Source: a virus. From it: 20,951 bases of DNA. The stretch's first letter is position 1. Each line of letters begins with the position of its first letter. The position numbers and the translations under genes were made by a program. This document shows positions 1 through 5,914 of the stretch, one piece after another. The stretch spans positions 1 through 20,951 of IMG/VR virus record IMGVR_UViG_3300025425_000197. One strand, 5' to 3'. The notes below the pieces were generated by a model. It was not told where the DNA came from. It made no database searches and saw only the letters and a program-made list of their open reading frames with translations.

Positions 1-20
1 AGGCAATGCATGGCCCATCG

Positions 21-90
21 ACGTGCAAAGATTATCGCGTTTTCTTTACATGTCCCGACAACGTGCAAAGGAATCTCCGTTTTCTTTACA
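21..90. repeat. Direct repeat, 30-bp unit at exact 40-bp period
   Basis: Two copies, at 21-50 and 61-90, share ACGTGCAAAG at the left end and TTTCTTTACA at the right end of a 30-bp unit, separated by a variable 10-bp core. The copies start exactly 40 bp apart, about four helical turns, so bound proteins would sit on the same face of the DNA. The left decamer recurs exactly at 10140-10149. Function is unknown; binding sites for a regulator or replication protein are possible. Confidence 0.6.
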
Positions 91-157
91 TATCATTGTG
101 ATACATATCATATCTGATACATATCATTGTGATACATGTCATATGTGATACATTTAT
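91..157. promoter_or_regulatory. Four tandem palindromic operator-like sites
   Basis: TGATACAT occurs four times, at 99, 115, 130 and 146, spaced 16, 15 and 16 bp. The first two copies form a perfect inverted repeat TGATA-CA-TATCA (99-110 and 115-126). The third is TGATA-CA-TGTCA (130-141) and the fourth keeps only the left arm. TATCA at 91-95 also pairs with TGATA at 99-103. The pattern is that of cooperative sites for a dimeric repressor, or of iterons. No repressor gene is seen next to it within the window. Confidence 0.6.
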
Positions 158-227
158 CCCGCTCGGTAAATATCGGCCAGAAAGCGTAGTGACACTGCGT
201 AAATGTCCCTATCGGTAAACCGGGCGC

Positions 228-255
228 TGGACAGCCGGAGACAGTGTGCTATAAA
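228..255 (+). promoter_or_regulatory. Promoter-like, TGGACA-N16-TATAAA
   Basis: A -35-like TGGACA (228-233) lies 16 bp before a -10-like TATAAA (250-255). A transcript starting near 262 would exclude the upstream ATG at 255 and favour the ATG at 297 as start of the following small gene. Assigned from motif match only. Confidence 0.45.
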
Positions 256-296
256 TGCTTCAGACGTTCCCGCGTTCCAAATCAGACGAGACACAC

Positions 297-512
297 ATGA
301 ACCCCTTCAAGAAGCTTAGCGATACAATGACCGGCGCAACACAGAAAAGCGGCATCGAGACACGCAAGCGCGGTGAGACTGACGCTGATCGCCGCAATCG
401 TGAGAACCGTCTACGCGAGGAGCGTGAAGCTGCTGAGCGCAAGATGCGGGAAGAGGCTAAAGAGAAAGCCTGGCAGGCGGAGCGCAAGCGCCGGGGCTAC
501 GCGCCTAACTGA
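297..512 (+). CDS. Small highly charged coiled-coil protein, unknown function
   Basis: The product is 71 residues from the ATG at 297. An in-frame ATG at 255 would add 14 residues but overlaps the likely -10 box, so the downstream start is preferred. The ribosome binding site is weak at either start. The protein is extremely rich in Arg, Lys and Glu from about residue 20 on, with a heptad-like pattern of alternating acidic and basic residues that predicts one long helix or coiled coil. No enzyme motif is visible. It is the first gene to the right of the operator-like array and converges with the leftward PAPS-reductase-like gene. A role as a small early DNA- or host-binding protein is possible but not shown. 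Coding status is moderately supported by composition and the upstream promoter. Confidence 0.5.
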   Translation: MNPFKKLSDTMTGATQKSGIETRKRGETDADRRNRENRLREEREAAERKMREEAKEKAWQAERKRRGYAPN

Positions 513-551
513 TTATCCCACAAATTAGAGTTTCGTAGTGTAGCGGGATAA
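513..551. terminator. Weak bidirectional hairpin between convergent genes
   Basis: TTATCCC (513-519) is the exact inverse of GGGATAA (545-551), separated by 25 bases, in the gap between two convergent genes. The long loop and lack of a T run make this a weak terminator candidate only. Confidence 0.25.
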
Positions 552-587
552 AGGAGGTCTGGCTGGCAGCGGTCGCAGGCGCTTGAT

Positions 588-1412
588 TCAGCCATTGCAC
601 TCACCCCAATTCGCCTGACAGAGAGCCCCCTCCATGTCGAATATCCAATCGCCCTGACGTTCCACCATTTCTCTGAGCGTTTGACGGGAATATTCAGAGC
701 GGAACCTCGCCACTCCGGACGAAGCTAAACTGGACGCCAAAGCCTCCATCCGCTCCCACCAGTCGTGTTGATCGGGCTCATCTCGCGCTAACGCGGCCAG
801 TTGTGCTTCAGACTTTAAAAAACAACCTGTGCAATTTCCGGCGCCCTTAGGTAGAGCGAGATCGAAGGGTTGCGTCTCCCAAAAGTCCCATACATCCCGA
901 ACGGACACCCCTGCGTCTGCGAGCGGAAACCACCTAACGACACGCTTATCCGGGGACGCCCTTAGCCTGGTAGGTTCGTCGGCCCGAAATCCAACAGCGT
1001 TAGTCCAGCCCTTCCAGCCCTCAGAGATCAGGTAGCGGCGCGCTGGCAGTATCTTGAGGTGCTCGGTACAAAATCGTTTAGATTGGTCTGGGCATGCCTT
1101 TTTCCGGCGAATGAGCCGCTCGAAAGGCTCCCCATCCCTGCTGGCAGAATCGTGAGACACTGTTCTGAAAATAGGTCCGTCAGAGCGATCACCATCCTCG
1201 ACCCAAACAATGTTGATCCCCCACCTGACGCCACACTCTCTAACAAAATCCAGAGTTTGGGGCCGCTCCTTGCCCGTGTTAGAAAAAACGACCCGGCAAC
1301 GCTCAGGCAACCCAGCGTTTGCCTCAATTATTTGGTGCAGCATGTAAGCACTGGTGCGACCACCACTAAAGCTGATTTGCACGTTACCGGTCGGCAAAAT
1401 GTAAGCGCTCAT
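588..1412 (-). CDS. PAPS reductase / DndC-like adenine nucleotide alpha-hydrolase family protein
   Basis: A 274-residue protein of the HUP-fold PAPS-reductase superfamily. The PP-loop signature SGGRTS is at residues 16-21, followed by the family's VVFSNTGKE strand at about 41-49. Six cysteines (107, 115, 194, 197, 265, 272), including a CxxC at 194-197 and the FCTEHLK segment at 114-120, could bind zinc or an Fe-S cluster, as in DndC-like members. Phages often carry such proteins and their substrate is usually unknown; they are not thought to serve sulfate assimilation. A role in nucleic-acid modification or anti-restriction is an inference. The start is supported by a GGGGGAAG ribosome binding site and by an ATGA overlap with a 32-residue ORF just upstream. 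Last gene of the leftward block. Confidence 0.85.
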   Translation of the reverse strand: MSAYILPTGNVQISFSGGRTSAYMLHQIIEANAGLPERCRVVFSNTGKERPQTLDFVRECGVRWGINIVWVEDGDRSDGPIFRTVSHDSASRDGEPFERLIRRKKACPDQSKRFCTEHLKILPARRYLISEGWKGWTNAVGFRADEPTRLRASPDKRVVRWFPLADAGVSVRDVWDFWETQPFDLALPKGAGNCTGCFLKSEAQLAALARDEPDQHDWWERMEALASSLASSGVARFRSEYSRQTLREMVERQGDWIFDMEGALCQANWGECNG

Positions 1413-1507
1413 GCCACTTCCCCCCTAATTGCCATACATTGAGACACAAGTGCGCAAGTGCCTATTGTCGCCAGAAACACCAATATGATACGCGTCATTC
1501 GCTTCAT
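1409..1507 (-). CDS. Short 32-residue membrane peptide, translationally coupled
   Basis: An ORF too short for usual gene finding starts at the ATG at 1507 (alternative in-frame ATG at 1498) and ends in a TGA that overlaps the start of the PAPS-reductase-like gene (ATGA). The peptide begins MKRMTR, followed by a hydrophobic stretch IILVFLATIGTCALV and two cysteines. It resembles a small membrane peptide or signal-like segment; no standard lipobox is present. It may encode a real peptide or serve as a leader that couples translation to the next gene. AGGAAAG upstream gives a fair ribosome binding site. Confidence 0.4.
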   Translation of the reverse strand: MKRMTRIILVFLATIGTCALVSQCMAIRGEVA

Positions 1508-1561
1508 TGCTTTTCACTTTCCTAGTGGCCAACTATACCATTGAACGTGGTGCAGGCCAAA

Positions 1562-1600
1562 TAAAAAAGGCGCCCCACTGCGGGCAAACAGTGGAGCGCC
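1562..1600 (-). terminator. Rho-independent terminator ending the leftward operon
   Basis: GGCGCCCCACTG (1569-1580) and CAGTGGAGCGCC (1589-1600) form a 12-bp stem with one mismatch and an 8-base loop. On the minus strand the stem is followed directly by six T residues (1568-1563). It lies about 120 bp downstream of the 141-aa gene (1718-2143). Confidence 0.85.
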
Positions 1601-1635
1601 AGAGCGCGGCCATAGGCGCCAGAGCGCGGCCATAA
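1596..1635. repeat. Tandem 20-bp repeat, two copies
   Basis: A GC-rich 20-bp unit beginning GCGCCAGAGCGCGGCCATA occurs at 1596-1615 and 1616-1635, with only the last base differing, and a partial third start (GCGCT) follows. The first copy overlaps the 5-base foot of the terminator stem, so the repeat may have arisen by slippage at the hairpin. Confidence 0.7.
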
Positions 1636-1641
1636 GCGCTA

Positions 1642-1674
1642 GTTCGAGAGGAAAGGAACCAAAAACTCCCGAAC
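1642..1674. other. Inverted repeat downstream of the 141-aa gene
   Basis: GTTCGAGAG (1642-1650) pairs with CTCCCGAAC (1666-1674) with one G-T wobble and a 15-base loop. It lies between the end of the 141-aa gene and the main terminator, and may stabilise the 3' end of the leftward transcript. It lacks a T run on either strand. Confidence 0.35.
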
Positions 1675-1717
1675 GTCTAATCTATTGCAACGTTCATGCC
1701 GTGTCAAACGTTTCTAC

Positions 1718-2143
1718 CTATTTATATACATCATATGCGATGCGGTTCATATATTTTTTGGCCATTTTGCGAATTCCGTCCGCCGCCTGGCTTGGTGTGA
1801 TTGCGTACATTGGCTTATTCGGGGCGAACCCACCGCCAAACAGTACCACTGCGTCATTGAAGTCAATGCATAGCGCCGCTCTCGCAGTTTTTTCCCAATT
1901 GCAGTCGTAATGAAACTCCTTCGGCGCAAATAGCCTCACTGCCTCTCCGGCAATGCAGCAAACTGTTTTGCAAACGTGCGCACTGTTGGGATCGTCAGGC
2001 AACCACCCCTCTTGCGTAAGGGCATATTCAGACATATTGAAGCCATGCTCATAGGAATCTTTCATCCTTTTTCGGACGTGAGGAAGATTGCCTATATGGT
2101 CAGCAAGCTGCATCAGCCTTTCTCCGGCATTAAATGAACTCAT
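1718..2143 (-). CDS. Conserved-looking phage protein of unknown function, 141 aa
   Basis: The ATG at 2143 is chosen over one at 2230 because it follows GAAGGGG, placed just ahead, and because the upstream methyltransferase ends at 2145. This gives 141 residues. The central segment VCKTVCCIAGEAV resembles the Cys-x-x-x-Cys-C-IAG motif seen in many uncharacterised phage proteins that often sit in early operons. No catalytic signature or membrane segment is evident. It is the last gene before the strong terminator at 1562-1600 and likely co-transcribed with the methyltransferase. Function is unknown. Confidence 0.75.
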   Translation of the reverse strand: MSSFNAGERLMQLADHIGNLPHVRKRMKDSYEHGFNMSEYALTQEGWLPDDPNSAHVCKTVCCIAGEAVRLFAPKEFHYDCNWEKTARAALCIDFNDAVVLFGGGFAPNKPMYAITPSQAADGIRKMAKKYMNRIAYDVYK

Positions 2144-2144
2144 C

Positions 2145-2942
2145 TTAAACCCCTTCAAACATGTTGATCGTTTTGGGCGACTTTCGCCCGACTGCGCCTT
2201 CATTGAACAGTGGCGGTTGTGCATATGCAAGTCTCATGCGAGCAACCGCCATATTGAAATATTCTTCGTTCTGCTCAATACCCACAAAGATGCGCCCAAA
2301 GGCATTGCAGGCAATTCCAGTAGCACCGCTACCCATGAATGGGTCGAGTATGGTTTGGTCAGCCTCGGTGAAGTCTGCGACCAACTCTTTCATCAATGCC
2401 ACCGGCTTCTCTGTAGGGTGTCCACCGTGACGGCCTGACGGATTTGTCAGGTGTGTGTAGACGCCACGCTTACCGCCAGCGTTCCACTTTGCGTATCCGG
2501 CGCCGGCCCATGATGCGACAAACATCTCGGCTCCCATAGCCGGACCCTGGCCGTTCATCTGCGGCGTTGAGTCAGGCTTAACCCATACGCACGCCCTTTT
2601 GTATTTCATTGGACTTGCATTGATAGAGTCTGCCCAGCGCCCCACGCCTTCGGGAGAACAAAACAGCAACACCCAGCCGTTTGATGCCGCGTACACCTTC
2701 TCGACGATATCATCTCTCATGTTTTCCACATGGTCGAAGGAAATATCGCGATTCGATGGGCCTCCATCCTTGCGCACATTACGTGCGCCTGCTGTTTTAG
2801 CTTCGTGGGTTATCCTTTCATAAGGCGGGTCCGTTATTATATGATCCACGCTTGACAGAAGCGGAATGATCTCCAGGCAATCTCCACGCAAAAGAACGTG
2901 GGGGCCTACAGCTACCCAATCTTTTATTGGATTATCGCTCAT
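2145..2942 (-). CDS. Beta-class DNA amino-methyltransferase (N6-adenine or N4-cytosine)
   Basis: A 265-residue S-adenosylmethionine-dependent DNA methyltransferase. The catalytic motif IV DPPY is at residues 38-41 and the AdoMet-binding motif I DPFMGSGATG at 200-209, which is the beta-class order. HPTEKP at 175-180 and VGIEQNEEYF at 220-229 are also typical. It lacks the extra C-terminal domain of about 80 residues found in CcrM, so GANTC specificity cannot be assumed. A likely role is protection of phage DNA against host restriction or alteration of host methylation. There is no matching restriction gene nearby. GGAGG is located at the end of the upstream membrane-protein gene, and the gene is followed closely by the 141-aa gene. 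Confidence 0.93.
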   Translation of the reverse strand: MSDNPIKDWVAVGPHVLLRGDCLEIIPLLSSVDHIITDPPYERITHEAKTAGARNVRKDGGPSNRDISFDHVENMRDDIVEKVYAASNGWVLLFCSPEGVGRWADSINASPMKYKRACVWVKPDSTPQMNGQGPAMGAEMFVASWAGAGYAKWNAGGKRGVYTHLTNPSGRHGGHPTEKPVALMKELVADFTEADQTILDPFMGSGATGIACNAFGRIFVGIEQNEEYFNMAVARMRLAYAQPPLFNEGAVGRKSPKTINMFEGV

Positions 2943-2952
2943 GCGTCTCCCG

Positions 2953-3138
2953 TTACCTCCAGATAAAGATTAATGGTATTGCGAAAAGTGACACGACTCC
3001 TAAGACCAACGCCAAGAAGTTAATGAGAATCCAGAAGTACCAGGCTTCTGATTTTGGGTAACAATTTCTGGAAAACAGGGCTGTCAGCAAAAACATGCCG
3101 ATGCATACAACCAGAACAGTTTCGGCTATCTGCAACAT
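2953..3138 (-). CDS. Small two-helix membrane protein, 61 aa
   Basis: Sixty-one residues with two strongly hydrophobic segments (about 5-22 and 36-58) separated by a short polar turn containing RNCYPKSE, ending in Trp-Arg. This predicts a hairpin in the inner membrane. The ATG at 3138 has a GGAGG 12 bases upstream and overlaps the stop of an upstream 26-residue ORF (TAATG), indicating translational coupling. Size and topology would fit a holin-like or superinfection-exclusion protein, but no endolysin lies near, so no function is assigned. Confidence 0.65.
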   Translation of the reverse strand: MLQIAETVLVVCIGMFLLTALFSRNCYPKSEAWYFWILINFLALVLGVVSLFAIPLIFIWR

Positions 3139-3218
3139 TAGTATGACTTGCCTCCAGCGTCCACTGACGCTCCGAAGCAGCCTTTTATTGCTGAGTTAAT
3201 TCCGTTTTTAAGTCTCAT
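3138..3218 (-). CDS. Possible 26-residue peptide between TAATG junctions
   Basis: The ORF starts at the ATG at 3218 and ends in a TAA overlapping the ATG of the 61-aa membrane protein. The peptide MRLKNGINSAIKGCFGASV... contains DAGGKSY at its end, whose codons also provide the GGAGG site for the next gene. The gene upstream ends in TAATG at 3246, which begins a 12-residue ORF (3208-3246) whose first nine residues are near-identical to those here because of a 28-bp tandem duplication. It may be a genuine micro-gene or only a coupling device. Confidence 0.35.
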   Translation of the reverse strand: MRLKNGINSAIKGCFGASVDAGGKSY

Positions 3219-3246
3219 TTGAGTTAATTCCGTTTTTAAGGCTCAT
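3192..3246. repeat. 28-bp-period tandem duplication with duplicated start codon
   Basis: A 27-bp sequence at 3192-3218 recurs at 3220-3246 with one mismatch; the core GAGTTAATTCCG plus a T run and AAG is identical. Each copy carries a leftward ATG at its right end (3218 and 3246). Because 28 is not a multiple of three, the two starts lie in different frames. Confidence 0.8.
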
Positions 3247-3830
3247 TATTTGCTCTCCAGTTCAGTTTCGCATAGCGCAAGCGCGCGCCAGGCCAGTGAT
3301 ACAGAATGTGGCGTTCCGTCGTCTCCGACTTTGCCACGGTCGATAAGGTGACGGACAATACAGTCCGCATGATCGTTAGACTTATCTTTTGACCAGTAAA
3401 GCGGCTGGCCAGGGTTATGCTTATCATTGCCGGTCTTAGAGAGTCGCGCCAAAGCCGCCATTGTCAGGGGAAAGTAGTCCAGAACGCCTGTTGCAATTGG
3501 CGTATTCTTGCGCTCCTCGCTATCTTCTGTGATTTTTATTGATCTCGTGTCTCCGTAAACAGATTTCACCTTTGTCTCTACGTCTACATCCACGTTAGTA
3601 TTCACGCATATCGGCAATTTTTCTACAATATCCCAATGTAACTCAAATTTCACGCCAAGGGAATCTATGTAAAATGATCCATTCTCCCTCCAGGAACTGT
3701 CCACCCATAAACCAGACGAAATATCATAATACTGACCCTTGAAGGGATAGATGCTTTCGCCGTCGTAAAACTGGATTTTCGCCCTAGTCCCGCTGCGCGT
3801 CCTGTAATATTCACCAACCTCGAGTTTCAT
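3246..3830 (-). CDS. DUF5664 / dATP-dGTP diphosphohydrolase-like protein with N-terminal phage module
   Basis: A 194-residue two-part protein. Residues 1-72 (MKLEVGEYYRTRSGTRAKI...) match a small beta-rich module common at the N terminus of phage proteins. Residues 107-192 carry the all-helical DUF5664 pattern: LDYFPLTMAALARLS, GNDKHNPGQPLYW, DHADCIVRHLIDRG and a final LAWRALALCETE helix. DUF5664 has been linked to dATP/dGTP pyrophosphohydrolases (the MazZ type of 2-aminoadenine phages), though most members are untested. It overlaps the end of the upstream HD gene by 20 bp and ends in TAATG. The pairing with an HD phosphohydrolase suggests nucleotide-pool control; the exact substrate is unknown. 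Confidence 0.8.
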   Translation of the reverse strand: MKLEVGEYYRTRSGTRAKIQFYDGESIYPFKGQYYDISSGLWVDSSWRENGSFYIDSLGVKFELHWDIVEKLPICVNTNVDVDVETKVKSVYGDTRSIKITEDSEERKNTPIATGVLDYFPLTMAALARLSKTGNDKHNPGQPLYWSKDKSNDHADCIVRHLIDRGKVGDDGTPHSVSLAWRALALCETELESK

Positions 3831-4383
3831 GTCGCCCTCCTGTCAAAAACATAAACATTACCAAAAATTCCATTTTGGCACAGGCTTGAGACCAAGGTTC
3901 AATATATATGCCAAGAGGTTTAGTCCCGTCCGATTCCATGTCCCACTTGTGTTCAGACTGCATCATTAGTGCCTTCCGCTCATCCAAAAGAATTCGGCGG
4001 TCATACTCCTTGGTTTTTTCCTGCATCTCGCTGGCCAGGTTAAGGTGCGCAAACTTTTGGCGAATACCCTTGTCAACCTGAAGTGCTATTTCTGAAAACA
4101 CCGGAATCATAGATTTCAGCGGAGTTTTCATATCGCCAACATACGCCTCTTCGGCGTCATGCATCAAAGCATCAAAAGCTAAAAACTGATCGTTCGTATC
4201 TTTTAGAATTTTCTCTGCCAAATATACCGAATGCTGCGCGACAGAATAGAAGTATTTCGTGGCGCCACCATACCGGCACGTCATCGAAAGGGCGTGCGCA
4301 ATATCAACTATCTGTATGTCGTTATTCATCAAATCGTTGAAGTCGAACTTACGGCCTGTATATGTCAAAACCCAATTACTCAT
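3811..4383 (-). CDS. HD-domain phosphohydrolase (YfbR/DatZ-like, phage type)
   Basis: A 190-residue HD-superfamily metal-dependent phosphohydrolase. The phage-type start YTGRKFDFNDL is followed by IAHALSMTCRYGG at 28-40, YSVAQHSVYLAE at 46-57 with the first metal-site His51, and the paired MHDAEEAYVGD at 74-84 with His75-Asp76 and Asp84. Relatives dephosphorylate deoxynucleotides; DatZ of 2-aminoadenine phages removes dATP, while YfbR is a general 5'-deoxynucleotidase. Which applies here cannot be told from sequence. The start ATG overlaps the previous stop in an 8-bp ATGAGTAA junction and has AGGGG upstream. It overlaps the DUF5664 gene by 20 bp, so the two are probably translated together. 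Confidence 0.88.
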   Translation of the reverse strand: MSNWVLTYTGRKFDFNDLMNNDIQIVDIAHALSMTCRYGGATKYFYSVAQHSVYLAEKILKDTNDQFLAFDALMHDAEEAYVGDMKTPLKSMIPVFSEIALQVDKGIRQKFAHLNLASEMQEKTKEYDRRILLDERKALMMQSEHKWDMESDGTKPLGIYIEPWSQACAKMEFLVMFMFLTGGRHETRGW

Positions 4384-4879
4384 CCCAAGCCCCTGTTTTT
4401 ACATGCAATTCGCGTTTCTGGAGAATTTGGTGAACTCGCTGACGTGTTAGCCCGAATTCTTCGCCAATTTGCTTCATTGTAAAGCCAAAATCGCGCCGGT
4501 ATGACATAACGTCCGCACGATCCTTATTCACTGCCTTCGATAGCTTGCGCGGAGTCTCGTCGCCAAGCTGCTCGCGAATTGCGTAGTATATACGGTACTT
4601 GGACACCCCGGTCTTTTTGGACGCCTCGGAAACAGTGCATTCGCCGCTTTGCACAAGCTGCACCGCGTCACGCACTTCCTCAAACACTCCACGCTTGACT
4701 CCAAGGGCCTGCGCTGTGATTGAAATTCGAGCCGTCGATATCCCGGTTTCTTTTGAGATTTCAGCCAGCCGCTTGCCGGATGATAGACTTGTCAAGGCTT
4801 CCAACATTAAGCTTGAGAGGTGGGGTTTCTGCTCTGACAGATCGTTCGTAGTGGTGTTGGCAGTAATTTGTGAGTCCAT
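4376..4879 (-). CDS. Triple helix-turn-helix DNA-binding protein
   Basis: 167 residues with three apparent helix-turn-helix units: about 38-60 (LAEISKETGISTARISITA), 82-103 (VSEASKKTGVSKYRIYYAI) and 132-155 (FTMKQIGEEFGLTRQRVHQ). The last resembles sigma-70 region 4 (-35 binding), so it might act as an accessory sigma or transcription regulator. The start at 4879 lies 119 bp inside the preceding GcrA gene but has a good GGAG site 9 bases upstream, whereas the next internal ATG (4807) has none, so the long overlap is likely real. The overlapping part encodes the low-complexity N terminus only. Transcribed from the promoter at 5238-5266. Confidence 0.8.
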   Translation of the reverse strand: MDSQITANTTTNDLSEQKPHLSSLMLEALTSLSSGKRLAEISKETGISTARISITAQALGVKRGVFEEVRDAVQLVQSGECTVSEASKKTGVSKYRIYYAIREQLGDETPRKLSKAVNKDRADVMSYRRDFGFTMKQIGEEFGLTRQRVHQILQKRELHVKTGAWDE

Positions 4880-5213
4880 TGGTTTTTTCTCCGCAAAATT
4901 TGAATGGTTTGTCCCATGTTACCGGGAAGTGGCACTGCTTCGGACCCAATTCGATTAGTGATGGGCCGTCACGCTCTGGCGTGTCTTGGTCTGGTCGCTT
5001 TGGAATACGACGACGCTTCAGTATACATTCTTTGGTAGCGTCATCTTGTCTTTTGGTCTTTCTTGGCGTCTTAATTCCATGACGCTTAAACACACCAGCA
5101 ATGGTTCCTGCTGATATGTTTTCGTCCCTGGCGACTCCGCGCATGGTCATTCCGCCGGCAATCTTCTCTTGCCAGCGAGCCACGTCCTCTTCTTTCCACT
5201 TGATAGTACTCAT
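4761..5213 (-). CDS. GcrA-like cell-cycle regulator (phage-encoded)
   Basis: 150 residues. The N terminus (about 5-47) WKEEDVARWQEKIAGGMTM...GVFKRHGI matches the GcrA DNA-binding helix-turn-helix, and the C-terminal part (86-121) has the GcrA pattern QCHFP...FKFCGE...NYCQHHYE with Cys94, Cys107, Cys118 and His121. In Caulobacter, GcrA binds sigma-70 RNA polymerase and activates promoters with CcrM-methylated GANTC sites. A phage copy could redirect polymerase or mimic the host regulator. It has a near-consensus promoter, a GGGAG ribosome binding site, and a palindrome over its -10 box. It overlaps the triple-HTH gene by 119 bp, in its tail beyond the conserved domain. Best evidence in the window for an alphaproteobacterial host. 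Confidence 0.85.
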   Translation of the reverse strand: MSTIKWKEEDVARWQEKIAGGMTMRGVARDENISAGTIAGVFKRHGIKTPRKTKRQDDATKECILKRRRIPKRPDQDTPERDGPSLIELGPKQCHFPVTWDKPFKFCGEKTNGLTNYCQHHYERSVRAETPPLKLNVGSLDKSIIRQAAG

Positions 5214-5228
5214 GTAAAAACTCCCGTT

Positions 5229-5241
5229 TACAATGTTTGTA
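5229..5241. promoter_or_regulatory. Palindromic operator candidate over the GcrA promoter
   Basis: TACAA (5229-5233) and TTGTA (5237-5241) form an inverted repeat with a TGT spacer. It overlaps the -10 box of the leftward promoter (5238-5243), a usual position for a repressor site. Single occurrence, so only a candidate. Confidence 0.35.
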
Positions 5242-5266
5242 TATTACCCGATATTGCACATGTCAA
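5238..5266 (-). promoter_or_regulatory. Leftward sigma-70 promoter for gcrA and downstream genes
   Basis: On the minus strand a perfect TTGACA (5266-5261) is followed after 17 bp by TATACA (5243-5238). It lies 25 bp from the GcrA start at 5213 and would drive the GcrA to 141-aa gene group, which therefore need not depend on the promoter near 9900. Confidence 0.75.
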
Positions 5267-5278
5267 CAAAACATTTGA

Positions 5279-5307
5279 TTGAAATAGCAACTTTCGTGCC
5301 GTATAGT
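5279..5307 (+). promoter_or_regulatory. Rightward sigma-70 promoter for the lipoprotein island
   Basis: TTGAAA (5279-5284), a 17-bp spacer and TATAGT (5302-5307) form a strong promoter divergent from the GcrA promoter in the same 120-bp gap. The -10 covers a possible GTG start at 5306, which supports the ATG at 5336 as the real start. Confidence 0.75.
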
Positions 5308-5335
5308 GATGGCTCGCAATAGAATGAGGTTAGAA

Positions 5336-5698
5336 ATGAGAAAAATACTACTCGCCGCTGCGCTTGCGTTTATGCCGATTACCGGATGCGCAACACTTGC
5401 GGCCACAAGCAATCAAGAGCAAATTGGCTCATACGACGAAAAAGCACTGCTTACTGCTGAAGTGGCGTATGGTGCAGCCTTGTCTGCTATCAATGCAGCC
5501 GCCGTGATGGGAACGATTGACGCCAACCAGAGTCGGCAACTTATGCCACTACTTGAGGCGGCAAACGATGGCCTAGAGTCCGCTCGAGCGCTATACGATG
5601 CAAACCGACTGATTGAAGGCCGGTCTGCAAGCGAATCCGCACTGTTGCAGGTTGCAGCAGTTCTCCAAGTCCTCATTGATGCAGGGATTATCGAATAA
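5336..5698 (+). CDS. Small lipoprotein of the rightward island
   Basis: 120 residues starting at the ATG at 5336, 6 bases after a GAGG. Residues 1-18 form a lipoprotein signal: MRKI, a hydrophobic stretch, and the lipobox ITGC with Cys18 as the lipidated residue. The mature part (about 30-118) is Ala-rich and predicted helical, without cysteines or catalytic motifs. It is encoded against the surrounding leftward genes, with its own promoter, and its TAA overlaps the ATG of the next gene. An envelope lipoprotein expressed on its own fits a moron function such as superinfection exclusion, or a spanin-like role; it lacks the proline-rich character of Rz1. Function is unproven. Confidence 0.75.
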   Translation: MRKILLAAALAFMPITGCATLAATSNQEQIGSYDEKALLTAEVAYGAALSAINAAAVMGTIDANQSRQLMPLLEAANDGLESARALYDANRLIEGRSASESALLQVAAVLQVLIDAGIIE

Positions 5699-5901
5699 TG
5701 AACGCTCAATCTGTCGTCCAACTTCTCATCCTGCTTGACCAGGTTTCGGCACAAGTCATCACCATGCTCCAGACGATCAAGGGATTCTCGCCGGAAGACG
5801 AGGATATCTTGCAGGACTTGCTGAAGCAGCACCGATCCAAAAACGACGCCCTATATGCGTCCGTCATGGCGTCACTGGCCGCGCGAGCCGAAAAAGGCTA
5901 A
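5698..5901 (+). CDS. 67-aa helical protein coupled to the lipoprotein
   Basis: Sixty-seven residues, start overlapping the lipoprotein stop (TAATG), so translationally coupled. The sequence has an amphipathic N-terminal helix (QSVVQLLILLDQVSAQVITMLQ) and a charged C-terminal helix (SPEDEDILQDLLKQHRSKND). No signal peptide and no clear membrane segment are present, so it is probably cytoplasmic or peripheral at the membrane. It ends 13 bp before the convergent DUF1367-like gene, with no visible terminator between; a short direct repeat ACTATCGGC (5901-5909 and 5914-5922) marks the junction. It presumably works with the lipoprotein; function unknown. Confidence 0.7.
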   Translation: MNAQSVVQLLILLDQVSAQVITMLQTIKGFSPEDEDILQDLLKQHRSKNDALYASVMASLAARAEKG

Positions 5902-5914
5902 CTATCGGCTCAAA

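Noticed and set aside
513-522. TTATCCCACA as a DnaA box
   Set aside because: It has one extra C relative to TTATCCACA and pairs with GGGATAA at 545-551, so a hairpin is the simpler reading. I saw no clear cluster of DnaA boxes in the window.
1059-1442. 127-aa rightward ORF
   Set aside because: Antisense to the PAPS-reductase-like gene, whose motifs are clear.
2145-2942. Methyltransferase as a CcrM ortholog
   Set aside because: Motif order fits the same class, but it is about 90 residues shorter and lacks the C-terminal CcrM domain; specificity cannot be read from sequence.
3192-3246. 28-bp repeat as a CRISPR array
   Set aside because: Only two units, directly adjacent with no spacers, inside a coding operon.
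3811-4383. Firm call of a 2-aminoadenine genome
   Set aside because: PurZ is absent from the window and both HD and DUF5664 proteins are common without it.
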